Source: Neolewinella persica DSM 23188 (GTDB lineage Bacteria; Bacteroidota; Bacteroidia; Chitinophagales; Saprospiraceae). Taken from it: 64,000 bases of DNA. Below are positions 23,942 through 32,978 of this stretch, one piece after another. Numbering within the stretch: the first letter of the stretch is position 1; each line of letters starts with the position of its first letter. The translations under genes were made by a program, and so were the position numbers. The stretch is from assembly GCF_000373105.1 (NCBI RefSeq), contig NZ_KB890430.1:1-64000 (forward strand), given 5' to 3'. The notes beneath the pieces were generated by a model that was not told the DNA's origin, did not search any database, and saw nothing but the letters and a program-made list of their open reading frames with translations.

Positions 23942-24685
23942 TTAGAACGTGTACCTGCCGGTGACACTAACCGTGTTCGTCTGCGCAGCTACTGAACGTT
24001 CCGGTTCCGCTTCAGGGCTAACCGGACAGTTCTCGCAGAAGCTGATCACGCGGCGCTCCAACTGTGAATTACCGATGCCATGGGAGTACACCAAGCCTAA
24101 TTCGCAGCCTTCCGTAAGATCATACCGTACCGAGATACCGCCCTGAAAAGTAAACTCATGGCTGTAGCGGAGGGTACCCAATTGCATATCCTGAGAGAAA
24201 ACCTCTCCCGGTTTTACCGTAACGGAGAAATTATTTTCTGGCCGACTACCCCGCTGAAAGTTTATGCTTTCATTGTACGTCACCTGACCGGCAATTCGTC
24301 GCACAGCACGCCCAAAAAGTTGAAGGCGAACGCGGTGCAGGTGTCGCTCCAACCCAAGACCCACAAAAGCACCCGTTTGATTCATTTTATAGGATTCTGT
24401 GTTAAAAAAATCAACAGGGATTTGTCCGATAAAAAACAGGTCAGCTGCTCGGAATTCCTCATGAAAAATGTGTGTCTGTTGCAAACCAGCCTCGGGAATC
24501 AGGAAGGTTCGTGGCGACAAGTTAATGAGCATTTCCAGGCCAAGAGTAGCTGCCGGGGTTACAAGCTGATCGTTTTTCAACACGCCGCTGGTGCCTACAT
24601 CAAGCCGCAGGCGGTACTGTTGGGCAGAGAGATCACCTGCCAGGAATAAAAAAGAAATAATAAGGAATTGGTATAGGTATTTCAT
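23942..24685 (-). CDS. Outer-membrane beta-barrel protein of unknown function
   Basis: From ATG at 24685 (a second ATG 9 bp upstream is possible) the protein has a Sec signal ending in DLSAQ. The mature part is made of amphipathic strands (YRLRLDVGTSGVL, GLGLERHLHRVRLQLFGRAV, FTFQGGISVRYDL) and ends with VTGRYTF, a C-terminal Phe as usual for barrels. A pair of Cys (FCENC) lies in a late extracellular loop. No specific family recognised. It converges on the LURP-one-like gene. Confidence 0.8.
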   Translation of the reverse strand: MKYLYQFLIISFLFLAGDLSAQQYRLRLDVGTSGVLKNDQLVTPAATLGLEMLINLSPRTFLIPEAGLQQTHIFHEEFRAADLFFIGQIPVDFFNTESYKMNQTGAFVGLGLERHLHRVRLQLFGRAVRRIAGQVTYNESINFQRGSRPENNFSVTVKPGEVFSQDMQLGTLRYSHEFTFQGGISVRYDLTEGCELGLVYSHGIGNSQLERRVISFCENCPVSPEAEPERSVAAQTNTVSVTGRYTF

Positions 24686-24834
24686 CTGGACCATCGGGTT
24701 TTGAGGTCAGACGGAAACTGTGGCACCACACGTTGGTGAGGACTACAAAATTCTCAGTTTCCGATGAAGCAAAGGCACCTTGTCACGTTTTGCCGTCCTG
24801 ACCTGACATTATGACCAAATGGCGAAGATGGCCC

Positions 24835-24842
24835 TACATTTG
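24835..24842 (+). promoter_or_regulatory. -7 element TACATTTG before grpE
   Basis: Match to TAnnTTTG. A TGTCA (24781-24785)...TGACA (24804-24808) inverted pair lies just upstream and could be an operator for heat-shock control, but it is not a CIRCE element and the reading is tentative. Confidence 0.45.
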
Positions 24843-24877
24843 CAGCCCTTTTCCCAATGTTTAAAAATGTATTCAAC

Positions 24878-25471
24878 ATGTCTAAGAAAAATGTTAACGA
24901 ACCGATCGTCAACGACGAACTGCTCGAAAACGCTGGTGCCGAACCGGAAGGGAATAATCTGGCTGATGAAGTTGAACAGGAGCTGGAGGACCATCTTGAC
25001 GAAGGTGCCGTTGCTGATACCGACAATATGATCGGTCAACTGGAAGCTCAGATTGCCGAAAAAGATGATCGTCACCTTCGCCTGTATGCTGAATTCGAAA
25101 ACTACAAGCGCCGTAGCCAGCGGGAGAAACTGGACCTGATGGAAACCGCCGGGCGGAAGACCATGATGGCACTGCTGCCGGCACTAGATGATTTTGACCG
25201 CGCGGCCAAGCAGGCAGAAAGCGACGAAGCCACCAAGAAAGTGTGGGACAGCGGCGTCGGCCTTATTGTTAAAAAACTATACGCCAGCCTTGGGGCTCAG
25301 GGGCTCAAGCCAATGACCAGCACCGGAGAGACATTCGATGCTGATCTTCACGAAGCCATTACTGAAATTCCGAATCCTGAGATGGCCGGTAAAGTAGTAG
25401 ACACCGTCGAGACAGGCTATTTTCTAAACGGTAAAATCATCCGTCACGCCAAAGTCGTGGTCGGAAAATAA
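24878..25471 (+). CDS. grpE: GrpE nucleotide exchange factor
   Basis: GrpE releases ADP from DnaK, resetting the chaperone cycle. The product (197 residues from ATG 24878; an ATG at 24857 adds seven) has an acidic disordered N-terminus, a long coiled coil (about 50-110, DNMIGQLEAQIAEKDDRHLRL), the core RLYAEFENYKRRSQREK, and the C-terminal beta-wing with DADLHEAITEIPNP and VETGYFLNGKIIRHAKV. It is complete. dnaJ follows after 94 bp, so the pair forms a heat-shock operon; dnaK is not in the window. Confidence 0.95.
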   Translation: MSKKNVNEPIVNDELLENAGAEPEGNNLADEVEQELEDHLDEGAVADTDNMIGQLEAQIAEKDDRHLRLYAEFENYKRRSQREKLDLMETAGRKTMMALLPALDDFDRAAKQAESDEATKKVWDSGVGLIVKKLYASLGAQGLKPMTSTGETFDADLHEAITEIPNPEMAGKVVDTVETGYFLNGKIIRHAKVVVGK

Positions 25472-25565
25472 TGATTGTTGATACCGGATTGCCGGTTGGC
25501 CCTCAGCCGAAACAGCAATAAGGCCAACCAACAACCATTTAATCAACAAGCAAGTAAACCCCAAT

Positions 25566-26717
25566 ATGGCGAAGAGAGATTATTACGAAGTACTTGGCGT
25601 AGACAAAGGTGCAGACGAGAACAAGATAAAGAAGGCCTATCGGAAAAAGGCCATGAAGTACCACCCGGATCAAAACCCGGACAATAAGGAAGCCGAAGAA
25701 AAATTCAAGGAAGCTGCTGAGGCCTACGATGTACTTAGCGATGCCCAAAAGCGGGCCCGCTATGACCAAATGGGGCATCGCGCCTTCGAGCAGGGCGGCG
25801 GTTTTGGCGGCGGAGCCGGTGGTATGACCATGGAAGACATCATGAACCAGTTCGGCGGCATGTTCGGCGGCGGTGGTGGCGGAGATTTCTTCGGCGGCGG
25901 TGGCGCACGGCGACAGCCGCGCGGGGAACGAGGCTCTAACCTTCGCATCAAAGTATCCCTGACCCTGGAGGAAATTGCCGAGGGCGTTACCAAACGTATC
26001 AAAGTAAAGCGGCAAAAGCAATGCGGCACTTGTGATGGCAGCGGTGCTAAAGACTCAAGCAGCGTATCTACTTGTTCCACCTGTGGTGGCGCCGGTGTTG
26101 TACGTCAGGTACGCTCTACCTTCCTCGGCCAAATGGCTACTACGACAACTTGCCCGAACTGTACCGGTACGGGTAAAATGATCAAGACTAATTGCAGTAA
26201 CTGCAAGGGAGAGGGCCGTGTGTATGGCGAAGACACCATTGAGGTCAATATTCCAGCCGGCGTAGAAGAAGGGCAACAGCTCAGTATGCGCGGCAAAGGT
26301 AATGCCGGCCGCCGTGGTGGCCCGGCAGGTGACCTGTTGATCAACATCGAAGAAAAACCCCACGAATTCTTGCAACGCGATGGGCAGAAACTGATTTTCG
26401 ACCTGCACCTCAACTTCGCAGATGCAGCACTTGGCACCTCCGTTGAAGTTCCTACTATATCCGGACGCGTAAAAATCAAAATTCCCGCCGGAACACAGTC
26501 GGGTAAGATATTCCGTCTACGTGGCAAGGGACTGCCGGCGCTGCAGGCTTATGGTACCGGAGACCAACTTATCCACGTTAACCTCTGGACCCCCAAGACG
26601 CTGACGAAGGAAGAAACCGCCCTTCTGGAACAGATGAGGGATATGGAGAACTTCAAACCAAAGCTGGAAAAGGGAGACAAAGGCTTCTTCGAGCGAATGA
26701 AGGAGTATTTTAGTTAA
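25566..26717 (+). CDS. dnaJ: Chaperone DnaJ (type I Hsp40)
   Basis: DnaJ delivers substrates to DnaK and stimulates its ATPase. The 383-residue protein is complete: J domain (1-70) with the HPD motif in [10 protein letters not shown]; Gly/Phe-rich region (about 78-118, FGGGAGGM...FGGGGG); four zinc-finger repeats [24 protein letters not shown] and CSNCKGEG (about 155-225); and the substrate-binding C-terminal domains. Co-transcribed with grpE. Confidence 0.96.
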   Translation: MAKRDYYEVLGVDKGADENKIKKAYRKKAMKYHPDQNPDNKEAEEKFKEAAEAYDVLSDAQKRARYDQMGHRAFEQGGGFGGGAGGMTMEDIMNQFGGMFGGGGGGDFFGGGGARRQPRGERGSNLRIKVSLTLEEIAEGVTKRIKVKRQKQCGTCDGSGAKDSSSVSTCSTCGGAGVVRQVRSTFLGQMATTTTCPNCTGTGKMIKTNCSNCKGEGRVYGEDTIEVNIPAGVEEGQQLSMRGKGNAGRRGGPAGDLLINIEEKPHEFLQRDGQKLIFDLHLNFADAALGTSVEVPTISGRVKIKIPAGTQSGKIFRLRGKGLPALQAYGTGDQLIHVNLWTPKTLTKEETALLEQMRDMENFKPKLEKGDKGFFERMKEYFS

Positions 26718-26767
26718 CTTCTTAGCTTATTCCCCCAAAGGAAGCATCCAACGGTTCTCGATCAATC

Positions 26768-26852
26768 ATTAGCCGTCAGGCAAACTTTTGTCCGGCTTAG
26801 CCAGGCCAAAAGAATTTGTCGGACGGCCGGAACCGCCCGTCTGACGGATTCT
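26768..26852. repeat. REP-like inverted repeat downstream of dnaJ
   Basis: CCGTCAG near 26772 pairs with CTGACGG near 26842, and GTCCGGC with GTCGGAC lie inside, with AAAAGAATTTGTCGGACGGC between. GTCGGACGGC resembles the GGTCGGACGGCTC core of the RAYT-flanking repeats, so it may be a single REP of the same or a sister family. The rest of the 26718-26978 gap shows nothing coding. Confidence 0.55.
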
Positions 26853-26978
26853 TGGCTAAAAGTTAGCGCAGGTTTTTGTTTCCTAAACAATCCGGAGAGT
26901 ACACATTACCTCTGGTCGCTCTATCGTTCAATTGCAAAACGACCGGGCCTTCCTACCCGAGAATAACTAAAAGTTACT

Positions 26979-27440
26979 ATGCGTATCCTCCCCTTCCTCT
27001 TCTTGCTTGCCTGCCTGTGTTCAGCCTGTGGGCCAACCATCATCTTTGAGGAAAAAGTCGAATTGCCCGCCACCGGCTGGGCCTACCCAGACACCGCACA
27101 CTTTAACTTCAGCATCACCGATCCGGAAACTGCTTACAATTTCGTGCTTCACCTGGAGCATGGTACCGATTTCCCCTACCAGAATTTTTACGTCAACCTG
27201 CACACCGGGTTCCCGAATGGCAAGCGTAACTCTCAACAACTCTCGTTGCAGTTGGCCGGTGCCTACGGTGCATGGAAAGGAAGTTGTTCCGGAGCATCCT
27301 GCGACCTGGATATTACCTTCCTCCAAAATGCCCGCTTTGAGCAAACGGGAGACTATTACCTTACGGTTGAACAAAACTCCCGGGAGCCGGTGCTGGAAGC
27401 TATTTCCAGTGTGGGTTTTTCCGTAGTAGAAGCAGAGTAG
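26979..27440 (+). CDS. gldH: Gliding motility lipoprotein GldH
   Basis: The 153-residue lipoprotein (CLCSAC, Cys17) matches GldH, an envelope lipoprotein needed for type IX secretion and gliding in flavobacteria. Visible family features: ITDPETAYNFVLHLEHGTDFPYQNFYV, HTGFPNGKRNSQQLSLQLAG, then GAWKGSCSGASCDL and FEQTGDYYLTVEQNSRE. No other gld genes adjoin. Its presence fits the type IX sorting domains at 41392 and 51195. Confidence 0.85.
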   Translation: MRILPFLFLLACLCSACGPTIIFEEKVELPATGWAYPDTAHFNFSITDPETAYNFVLHLEHGTDFPYQNFYVNLHTGFPNGKRNSQQLSLQLAGAYGAWKGSCSGASCDLDITFLQNARFEQTGDYYLTVEQNSREPVLEAISSVGFSVVEAE

Positions 27441-27450
27441 CTAAAGCCTT

Positions 27451-28173
27451 CTATTTTCCCAGTTTCCTCAGCTGGTTCAACGTCGCCCGCATGTCCTTAG
27501 GCATGAGTGCCTCAAAAGACAACCGCTCTCCCGTTTCCGGGTGGTCAAAGGCCAGCCGCGATGCATGAAGTGGCACGCGGCTGAGCAGGGGTCTTTCTTC
27601 TTTGTCCTTTTTGAGGTTATAGCGCCTTTTAATCTCCGAGAGTTTGAACTCCTCCCGTTTACCGTAATAAGGATCTACCATCAGCGGATACCCTGCGTAG
27701 GCGAGGTGAACACGAATTTGGTGTGTCCGACCGGTAAAAATCTGCACGCCGACCAAGCTGAACTGATGACCGAAAAATTCCATCGGTTTAAAAATGGTAA
27801 GCGCATGTTTCCCTTTATTACTCACCATCATGGCGCCTAATTTCCCGGGGTTCGCCGCAATCGGTTCGTCTACTTCAGTTTCTTCGTTGGCCGGTTGTCC
27901 TTCTACGATAGCGTGGTAGACTTTGTCTACCTCCCGATCCTGGAACTGACGATTCAGCTCTTTGTGGGCTTCTGGTGTACGTGCGACGACCAGGCAACCG
28001 CTTGTGGGCCTGTCCAGCCGATGAACCGCAATGATCGGGTCGCCAAACATATCGCCCAGCATATTGGTCACATTGGGAATATCCGCAATGTAACGGTCCG
28101 GTACAGAGAGGAGGTTAGCGGGTTTATTGACGACGACGAGGTGGTCGTCCTGATAGAGAATCTCTAGCTTCAC
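27451..28173 (-). CDS. RluA-family pseudouridine synthase without S4 domain
   Basis: The 240-residue enzyme has the catalytic motif VHRLDRPTSGCLVV with the nucleophilic Asp and GRTHQIRVHLAYAGYPLM. It lacks the N-terminal S4 domain of the rluD-type gene at 2903. By size it resembles RluA/TruC-type enzymes, so it modifies tRNA or 23S rRNA, position unknown. It converges on gldH with a 10-bp gap. A TACCTTTG element (complement of 28301-28308) about 130 bp upstream may be its promoter. Confidence 0.85.
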   Translation of the reverse strand: MKLEILYQDDHLVVVNKPANLLSVPDRYIADIPNVTNMLGDMFGDPIIAVHRLDRPTSGCLVVARTPEAHKELNRQFQDREVDKVYHAIVEGQPANEETEVDEPIAANPGKLGAMMVSNKGKHALTIFKPMEFFGHQFSLVGVQIFTGRTHQIRVHLAYAGYPLMVDPYYGKREEFKLSEIKRRYNLKKDKEERPLLSRVPLHASRLAFDHPETGERLSFEALMPKDMRATLNQLRKLGK

Positions 28174-28187
28174 TTAATTGGCATGTT

Positions 28188-28384
28188 TATACCCAAACCG
28201 TAAAGGTTTAGGATTCAGTTGACTTGCGGTTGGTAGTGTTTACGGGCGCTCAGCACCATGGAAGTTACCAAACCACTTCGTGATGGGTATATATGGGCCG
28301 CAAAGGTAGCTTATATCAACTGGAGCGGGAAAGTAAGTGCTCGTTTTTGGGCGGCGGCGCGCGGGTGCAAGGAGAGGTTGAGGG
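28188..28384. repeat. Intergenic repeats upstream of the RluA-like gene
   Basis: CCCAAACCGTAAAGGTTTAGG (from 28190) recurs nearly identically at 53440-53460, in both cases followed by CAG(T/C)TGACTT. A divergent dispersed end GGGCGGCGGCGCGCGGGTG plus purine tail GGAGAGGTTGAGGG occupies 28349-28384. The remaining stretch to 28466 shows no gene. Confidence 0.6.
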
Positions 28385-28466
28385 CAAAGAAGTACCAACA
28401 AACGCTCTACTAATTAGTATGTATGGTTAAATCGCACGTTCAGGGAAATTCCCATTATAAAATAAA

Positions 28467-28496
28467 AAAGCCAAGACCTCAATTGGTCTTGGCTTT
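28467..28496 (-). terminator. Strong intrinsic terminator of a minus-strand transcript
   Basis: AAAGCCAAGACC (28467-28478) and GGTCTTGGCTTT (28485-28496) form a 12-bp perfect stem. On the minus strand it is followed by a T-rich run (complement of 28458-28466). No ORF ends just upstream, which points to a non-coding transcript. Confidence 0.85.
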
Positions 28497-28650
28497 CAAT
28501 AATCCCATGAACATATATCGTTAGCTGAGAAAAATCAAGAAAGTGAAATGTGTTCTGGCAGTAACCATATAACCACCAGAACACACTTTCAAGAATAATC
28601 GTAATCTCAGAATAGTATCTTTTTGTACAGGCTTTTGGGGGCGTTCCCCC
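28467..28650 (-). ncRNA. Candidate structured small RNA, possibly 6S-like
   Basis: Reading the minus strand from about 28650: a GGGGG-AACG-CCCCC hairpin (28634-28648), then CTGAGA (about 28608) which pairs with TCTCAG (about 28526), a large internal bubble, then GAAAGTGTGTTCTGG with CCAGAACACATTTC (28549-28591), and an apical loop, followed by the perfect terminator. Stem, central bubble, stem is the 6S RNA plan and the size (about 150-180 nt) fits, but I see no decisive sequence signature. The only reading frame here is a 96-codon one without family features. Confidence 0.5.
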
Positions 28651-28731
28651 TCCTGACAATGTAAAGGTGCAGCTAGATATGCCCCAGGCAAAAGACACAT
28701 TCATCTATTTGTGAAACTTTATAGCACAAAA

Positions 28732-28770
28732 AAAGTGTCAACAACCTGAAAATCAGATCATTGACACTTT
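28732..28770 (-). terminator. Terminator of the coiled-coil protein gene
   Basis: AAAGTGTCA (28732-28740) pairs with TGACACTTT (28762-28770), with an inner CTGA-AAA-TCAG hairpin. On the minus strand a run of seven Ts follows. It lies 29 bp after the stop of the 28799 gene. Confidence 0.8.
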
Positions 28771-28798
28771 AAATTGTGACAATTAAAGTCCAGAAAGA

Positions 28799-30496
28799 CT
28801 ATTCTTCTTCTCCGGAAATTTCTTCTTTAACACTTTTAACGGCGTCTTCGACCACATCTTCGACTTTATCAGCTGCCTCTTCAAGCTTTTCAGTGGCCAC
28901 TTCGGCGACATCTTCAACTTTATCTTTGGCTTGGTCAAACTTCTCTGTCGCTGCTTCGACGGCGTCCTCGACCACATCCTCGACTTTGTCAGCTGCATGA
29001 TCGAGTTTTTCTGCGGCAACTTTAGCTACTGCCTTCACCGTATCAGAGACGTCTTCAAATGTTTCTGAAATACTGTCGGTTGCTGCGGAGACTGCGTCTC
29101 CGATCTGATCGAGGAAACCGCCCTCTTCAGTCACCTTATCAGCGGCAGTTCCAACGGTGGTAATCGCAGTCGCAATAGCATCGCCTGCCTTTTCTGCCAT
29201 AGAAGCATCTGCTGCCGGCGTTTCACCACTGGTGATTTCGCTGAGCGCAACCATGCTCTTTACATTCTCTGGCGTACGGTCTTCGGGCTTAGTACGACCA
29301 CCTTTCTTTTTCTTGCCTTTGGAAATGGCAGCTGCGGCAGCTTCCAGTTTGGCCTTTTCTTCCGGGCTCACGACCCGGTTAGCCATGTCAGCAGCGATCT
29401 TTGCCTTAGCAGCGTCTGCGGCGGCCCGCTCGGCAGCTTTCTTGGCATGCTTTTCTGCTTTGGCTTTCTCCTGCTCAATCTTCTTCTCGAGCATGGCTTT
29501 AGTCTTCACCATATCATCCAGCTTGATTTGCTTACTGGCAACACGGCTCTCGATCATCACGACTTTCGCTTCCCGGATCTGCTTTTCCAGCTGACCATCG
29601 GTCTTTTCGATACGACGACGCTCAAACTTCAGGTCGTTCTCATCGCGGCCGATTCCGCTCCGCATCCGGTCCATTGCCTTGATCAGGCCATCAAGACGCG
29701 ATTGGGTACGACCTGCATTCCGGTCTTTACCTCCTCCCTGGCCACGTTTAGCCTTAACGTCCTTGAAGGCGGCATCGATGCGATTGTAGATAGCGTCGCG
29801 ATCTTCCCGGGTGAACTTTACGTTGTGAAATTTCTTTTGGATCTCCCGCAAGTCGTTAAAGACTTTATTCAGGTGAGTCCCTTCGTTAATGCGTTTTTCG
29901 GCATCTTCAAGGAGTTCGCCAAATTTGGCTACCTGCTTAACGGATTCTTCCTTGTATTTTGAGTTAAGCTCATCGCGCATGGCTTTGAGCTGTTCGAAGG
30001 ACTTGTCTACCCGCTTCCGGATATCATTGCCTTGATCCCGAAGGAGTGTTTTATCCTGCAGTTGCCCCTGGACCTTTTGCCAGAAGTTTTTGGCCTGGTT
30101 CCAAAGTTCGGAGGAGTATTCCGTAGCGCGCTCGATTCGATCTTCGATCTCCGCAAGTTCAGATTTGTAACTCTGCGCCAACTTATCGCTCAGCACGTGG
30201 AAGTGCCACTCTGTTTGGGCACGAAGGATCATGTCCGTCTGCTCCGCCTTGAGGTCATCAGGTAAAAGCCCTTCGGAGACGCTCAGTTCACGGGCAATAA
30301 CCCGGTCAGGTTCTGGCAGCTCTACTTCCTGGTTTTTGCGCCACTGGTCCATAAAGGCCTTAAACACATCATCGGATACTACTTTCTCCGGATAAGTTTG
30401 GATGCGGACGATGTTATCGGAAACTTGCAGTTCGATCGTAATCAGTACGCGGTTTTCCTGGGCGTTGCGCCCCCAGACGGCAATTCGATTTCTCAT
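28799..30496 (-). CDS. Large coiled-coil protein with LEA/apolipoprotein-like C-terminal repeats (DUF349-like)
   Basis: The 565-residue protein starts with a beta-rich ~65-residue domain (VLITIELQVSDNIVRIQTYP) and continues with long helices resembling DUF349 (FWQKVQGQLQDKTLLRDQG and KFHNVKFTREDRDAIYNRID). Residues ~330-380 are Ala/Lys/Glu-rich. From about 430 the sequence is a set of 11-residue-like amphipathic repeats (ADKVEDVVEDAVEAATEKF, AKDKVEDVAEVATEKLEEA) as in LEA or apolipoprotein-type helices. No signal peptide. It may bind membranes or protect proteins; this is inference. Terminator at 28732. Confidence 0.75.
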   Translation of the reverse strand: MRNRIAVWGRNAQENRVLITIELQVSDNIVRIQTYPEKVVSDDVFKAFMDQWRKNQEVELPEPDRVIARELSVSEGLLPDDLKAEQTDMILRAQTEWHFHVLSDKLAQSYKSELAEIEDRIERATEYSSELWNQAKNFWQKVQGQLQDKTLLRDQGNDIRKRVDKSFEQLKAMRDELNSKYKEESVKQVAKFGELLEDAEKRINEGTHLNKVFNDLREIQKKFHNVKFTREDRDAIYNRIDAAFKDVKAKRGQGGGKDRNAGRTQSRLDGLIKAMDRMRSGIGRDENDLKFERRRIEKTDGQLEKQIREAKVVMIESRVASKQIKLDDMVKTKAMLEKKIEQEKAKAEKHAKKAAERAAADAAKAKIAADMANRVVSPEEKAKLEAAAAAISKGKKKKGGRTKPEDRTPENVKSMVALSEITSGETPAADASMAEKAGDAIATAITTVGTAADKVTEEGGFLDQIGDAVSAATDSISETFEDVSDTVKAVAKVAAEKLDHAADKVEDVVEDAVEAATEKFDQAKDKVEDVAEVATEKLEEAADKVEDVVEDAVKSVKEEISGEEE

Positions 30497-30701
30497 TTCG
30501 GTTAGCGTTGTACCGGCGTATTTAGGTTAACCCCGGCGGCAGTAATTCTTTAATTTCGGTTAATCGCAGCGAATGGTCAGCAGACCATTCTGGTAATTTA
30601 TGATTTCTATCTTTTGTCAGGCACAGGCCCGTAAAGGAGCCTTAAGCCACAAGTACAAAGGATGATGGAAGGTTGCAAAAACCCTGCCATACTACTTTGC
30701 A

Positions 30702-30719
30702 TGCACCTGCGTTCCCGCC
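30702..30719 (-). repeat. Solo reverse end of the GCGGCCGC dispersed element
   Basis: TGCACCTGCGTTCCCGCC is a degenerate copy of the right end. It lies in the 30497-30782 gap, which otherwise shows no gene. Confidence 0.55.
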
Positions 30720-30782
30720 AGATCGAGCGAAAGGTAAGGAGGAAGGCCTAAGGCAGCTGCCTTCTGACACATTAAAAACGTG

Positions 30783-31799
30783 TTAGCCTGCCACTTTGTC
30801 TCCAATCAGCTCATTTTTTACCAAATACTTGGCAATTTGAACGGCATTGGTAGCTGCACCTTTCCGAAGGTTGTCGGCCACAATCCAAAGATTGAGACCA
30901 TTCTCGATCGATTCATCTTTGCGAATCCGGCCGACAAAAACCTCATCCCGATGCTTGGCCAGCAACGGCATAGGGTAGACGTTGTTTTTTATATCATCCT
31001 GAACGATGATGCCCGGAGTGGCCGCAAGTAATTCACGAACTTTTTCCACCTCGAAAGAACGATGGAACTCAACGTTTACACTCTCGCTGTGACCTCCGTG
31101 GACCGGTACGCGCACTGCCGTAGCAGTAATGGCGATGCTGTCGTCTCCCAGAATTTTTCTGGTTTCATGGACGAGCTTCATTTCTTCCTTAGTGTAGGCA
31201 TTGTCAAGAAAGACATCGCAGTGCGGGATACAGTTCTCAAAAATCGGGTAGTGGTAGGGGCGGTCGGTACCGGCCGTATCTTCCCCGCGCTTCTCGGCCT
31301 CATACTGGTTTACCGCCGGCACTCCCGTGCCGGTAAAAGACTGATAAGTGGAGATTACCAAACGCTTGATTCCAAAAGCTTTGTGCAGTGGAGCCAGGGC
31401 CAGGACCATCTGAATGGTGGAACAGTTCGGGTTAGCAATGATGAGATCGCTTTCGGTCAACTCATCTGCGTTGACTTCAGGTACCACTAGTTTTTTGGTA
31501 GGATCCATCCGCCATGCGCTGGAGTTATCAACCACAACGCAGCCTACTTCAGCAAACTTGGGGGCCCACTCCGTGCTGGTCCCTCCCCCAGCGGAGAAAA
31601 TAGCCACATCAGGCCGGCGGCTGATGGCCTCTTCCATACCAATGACGGGATAGTCCGTACCATCGTAAGAAATGATCTTGCCGACAGAACGCGCCGAAGC
31701 AACGGGTAATAACTCGGTGATCGGGAATTTGTGCTCACGGAGCACTTCAAATACTACGCTACCAACCAAACCGGTGGCGCCAACAACTGCAACTCTCAT
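30783..31799 (-). CDS. asd: Aspartate-semialdehyde dehydrogenase
   Basis: Asd reduces aspartyl phosphate to aspartate semialdehyde with NADPH, the branch point to lysine, threonine and methionine. From ATG 31799 the protein has 338 residues and starts MRVAVVGATGLVGSVVFEVL (Rossmann loop GATGLVG). The catalytic Cys126 lies in NPNCSTIQM; SFTGTGVPAVNQ and VRVPVHGGHSESV (His base) follow. A longer frame begins at 31847 but its extra 16 residues precede the conserved start. Complete and monocistronic. Confidence 0.93.
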   Translation of the reverse strand: MRVAVVGATGLVGSVVFEVLREHKFPITELLPVASARSVGKIISYDGTDYPVIGMEEAISRRPDVAIFSAGGGTSTEWAPKFAEVGCVVVDNSSAWRMDPTKKLVVPEVNADELTESDLIIANPNCSTIQMVLALAPLHKAFGIKRLVISTYQSFTGTGVPAVNQYEAEKRGEDTAGTDRPYHYPIFENCIPHCDVFLDNAYTKEEMKLVHETRKILGDDSIAITATAVRVPVHGGHSESVNVEFHRSFEVEKVRELLAATPGIIVQDDIKNNVYPMPLLAKHRDEVFVGRIRKDESIENGLNLWIVADNLRKGAATNAVQIAKYLVKNELIGDKVAG

Positions 31800-32055
31800 C
31801 TTGGATACTTTTGGGGCCGTAAAAGTACGCTGTCTGCCCGAAAACATAGGTTTTCCGGAGTCTTAAAAGTTGCGGATTTACGAGGTACGGCGCAGGTATC
31901 CAGTTAACGACAGGGAATTGGCGCTGCTACCTCAACTCCGCCAGGTGATCGAATCCAGTGTTCAGTAACCATGCCTCCTAGAGCGGGATGGAACAGCTTT
32001 CGATACCCGTTCCCTTAGCGGAGGCGAGAGGTTTTTTGTGTATCTGAGCCGTATC

Positions 32056-32838
32056 CTACTCCTTCCCGTAATAGATCCTGCTCTTCTCCGGCACGCTCTT
32101 AACAATCCAGGTATTACCGCCGATGATGGAGTCTTCGCCGATCACCGTGTCTCCTCCAAGGATGGTTGCCCCGGCATAAATTACGACCCGGTCCTTAATG
32201 GTAGGGTGTCTTTTTGTTCTCGCCATGTCTTTTCGGACAGAGAGGGCCCCCAGGGTGACCCCCTGGTACATCTTTACATCGTCTCCGATTTCAACCGTCT
32301 CTCCAATAACCACCCCGGTTCCATGGTCTATACAAAAACGACGACCAATGGAAGCTCCCGGGTGGATCTCGATGCCGGTTTCCCGGTGGGCTATCTCACT
32401 TAGGATTCTTGGTATCAGGGGAACCCCAAGGCGGCACAACCGATGAGCAACCCGATGTACGGCCAGGGCGTAAAATCCGGGATAGGTGCTGATTACTTCA
32501 GTACGGCTTCTTGCTGCGGGATCTCCGGCGAGGATGGCGTCCGCATCTTCGGAGAGCGATTGGTAGATCGTGGGTAAGGCAGCCTCAAAGGCGTCTCGTA
32601 TTACTACCGGAGGGTCTCGCAGCTCGTCGGCAAGACCATCCAGAATGGTAAATAACCTAAGGTCGTTGGTTTGATAATGCAGGCGAAACCCACGGTCAGT
32701 AGCAAACTTTACCGGACTATACTCCGGAAAAAGAAATTGCAGCAGCCCTTCGAGCCACTCCTGAGCAAGTAAGGAAGAAGGGAGTTTTTCGGTACGTAAA
32801 TGATCTTTAAAGCGCTGCTGAAGAAATTCTTCGTCCAT
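32056..32838 (-). CDS. cysE: Serine O-acetyltransferase (EpsC/CysE type)
   Basis: This enzyme makes O-acetylserine from serine and acetyl-CoA, the cysteine precursor. From ATG 32838 the product has 260 residues: a helical N-terminal domain, then a left-handed beta-helix from hexapeptide repeats (IHPGASIGRRFCIDHGTGVV, VEIGDDVKMYQGVTLGALS, IYAGATILGGDTVIGEDS). The active-site His lies in DHGTGVVIGET. A TTG at 32865 could add nine residues. No cysteine synthase is adjacent. Confidence 0.9.
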   Translation of the reverse strand: MDEEFLQQRFKDHLRTEKLPSSLLAQEWLEGLLQFLFPEYSPVKFATDRGFRLHYQTNDLRLFTILDGLADELRDPPVVIRDAFEAALPTIYQSLSEDADAILAGDPAARSRTEVISTYPGFYALAVHRVAHRLCRLGVPLIPRILSEIAHRETGIEIHPGASIGRRFCIDHGTGVVIGETVEIGDDVKMYQGVTLGALSVRKDMARTKRHPTIKDRVVIYAGATILGGDTVIGEDSIIGGNTWIVKSVPEKSRIYYGKE

Positions 32839-32978
32839 ACGGTTACTAAGGTTTGCTTGAAGCAAGTAAAAACCTGGGATGAATTAAAGTTTCAGGCAAT
32901 AAGAGAAGGGTTCATATTTTAGCGGTCCCTTGTCAAGCGACATGAAGGTGCTTGACTCAGACCAGGGCCAAATGATGC

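Noticed and set aside
24781-24808. CIRCE element before grpE
   Set aside because: The TTAGCACTC-N9-GAGTGCTAA consensus is absent; only a short TGTCA/TGACA pair is present.
28414-28704. A 96-codon frame on the minus strand
   Set aside because: It overlaps two hairpins and a terminator, has no family features, and the RNA fold explains the stretch better.
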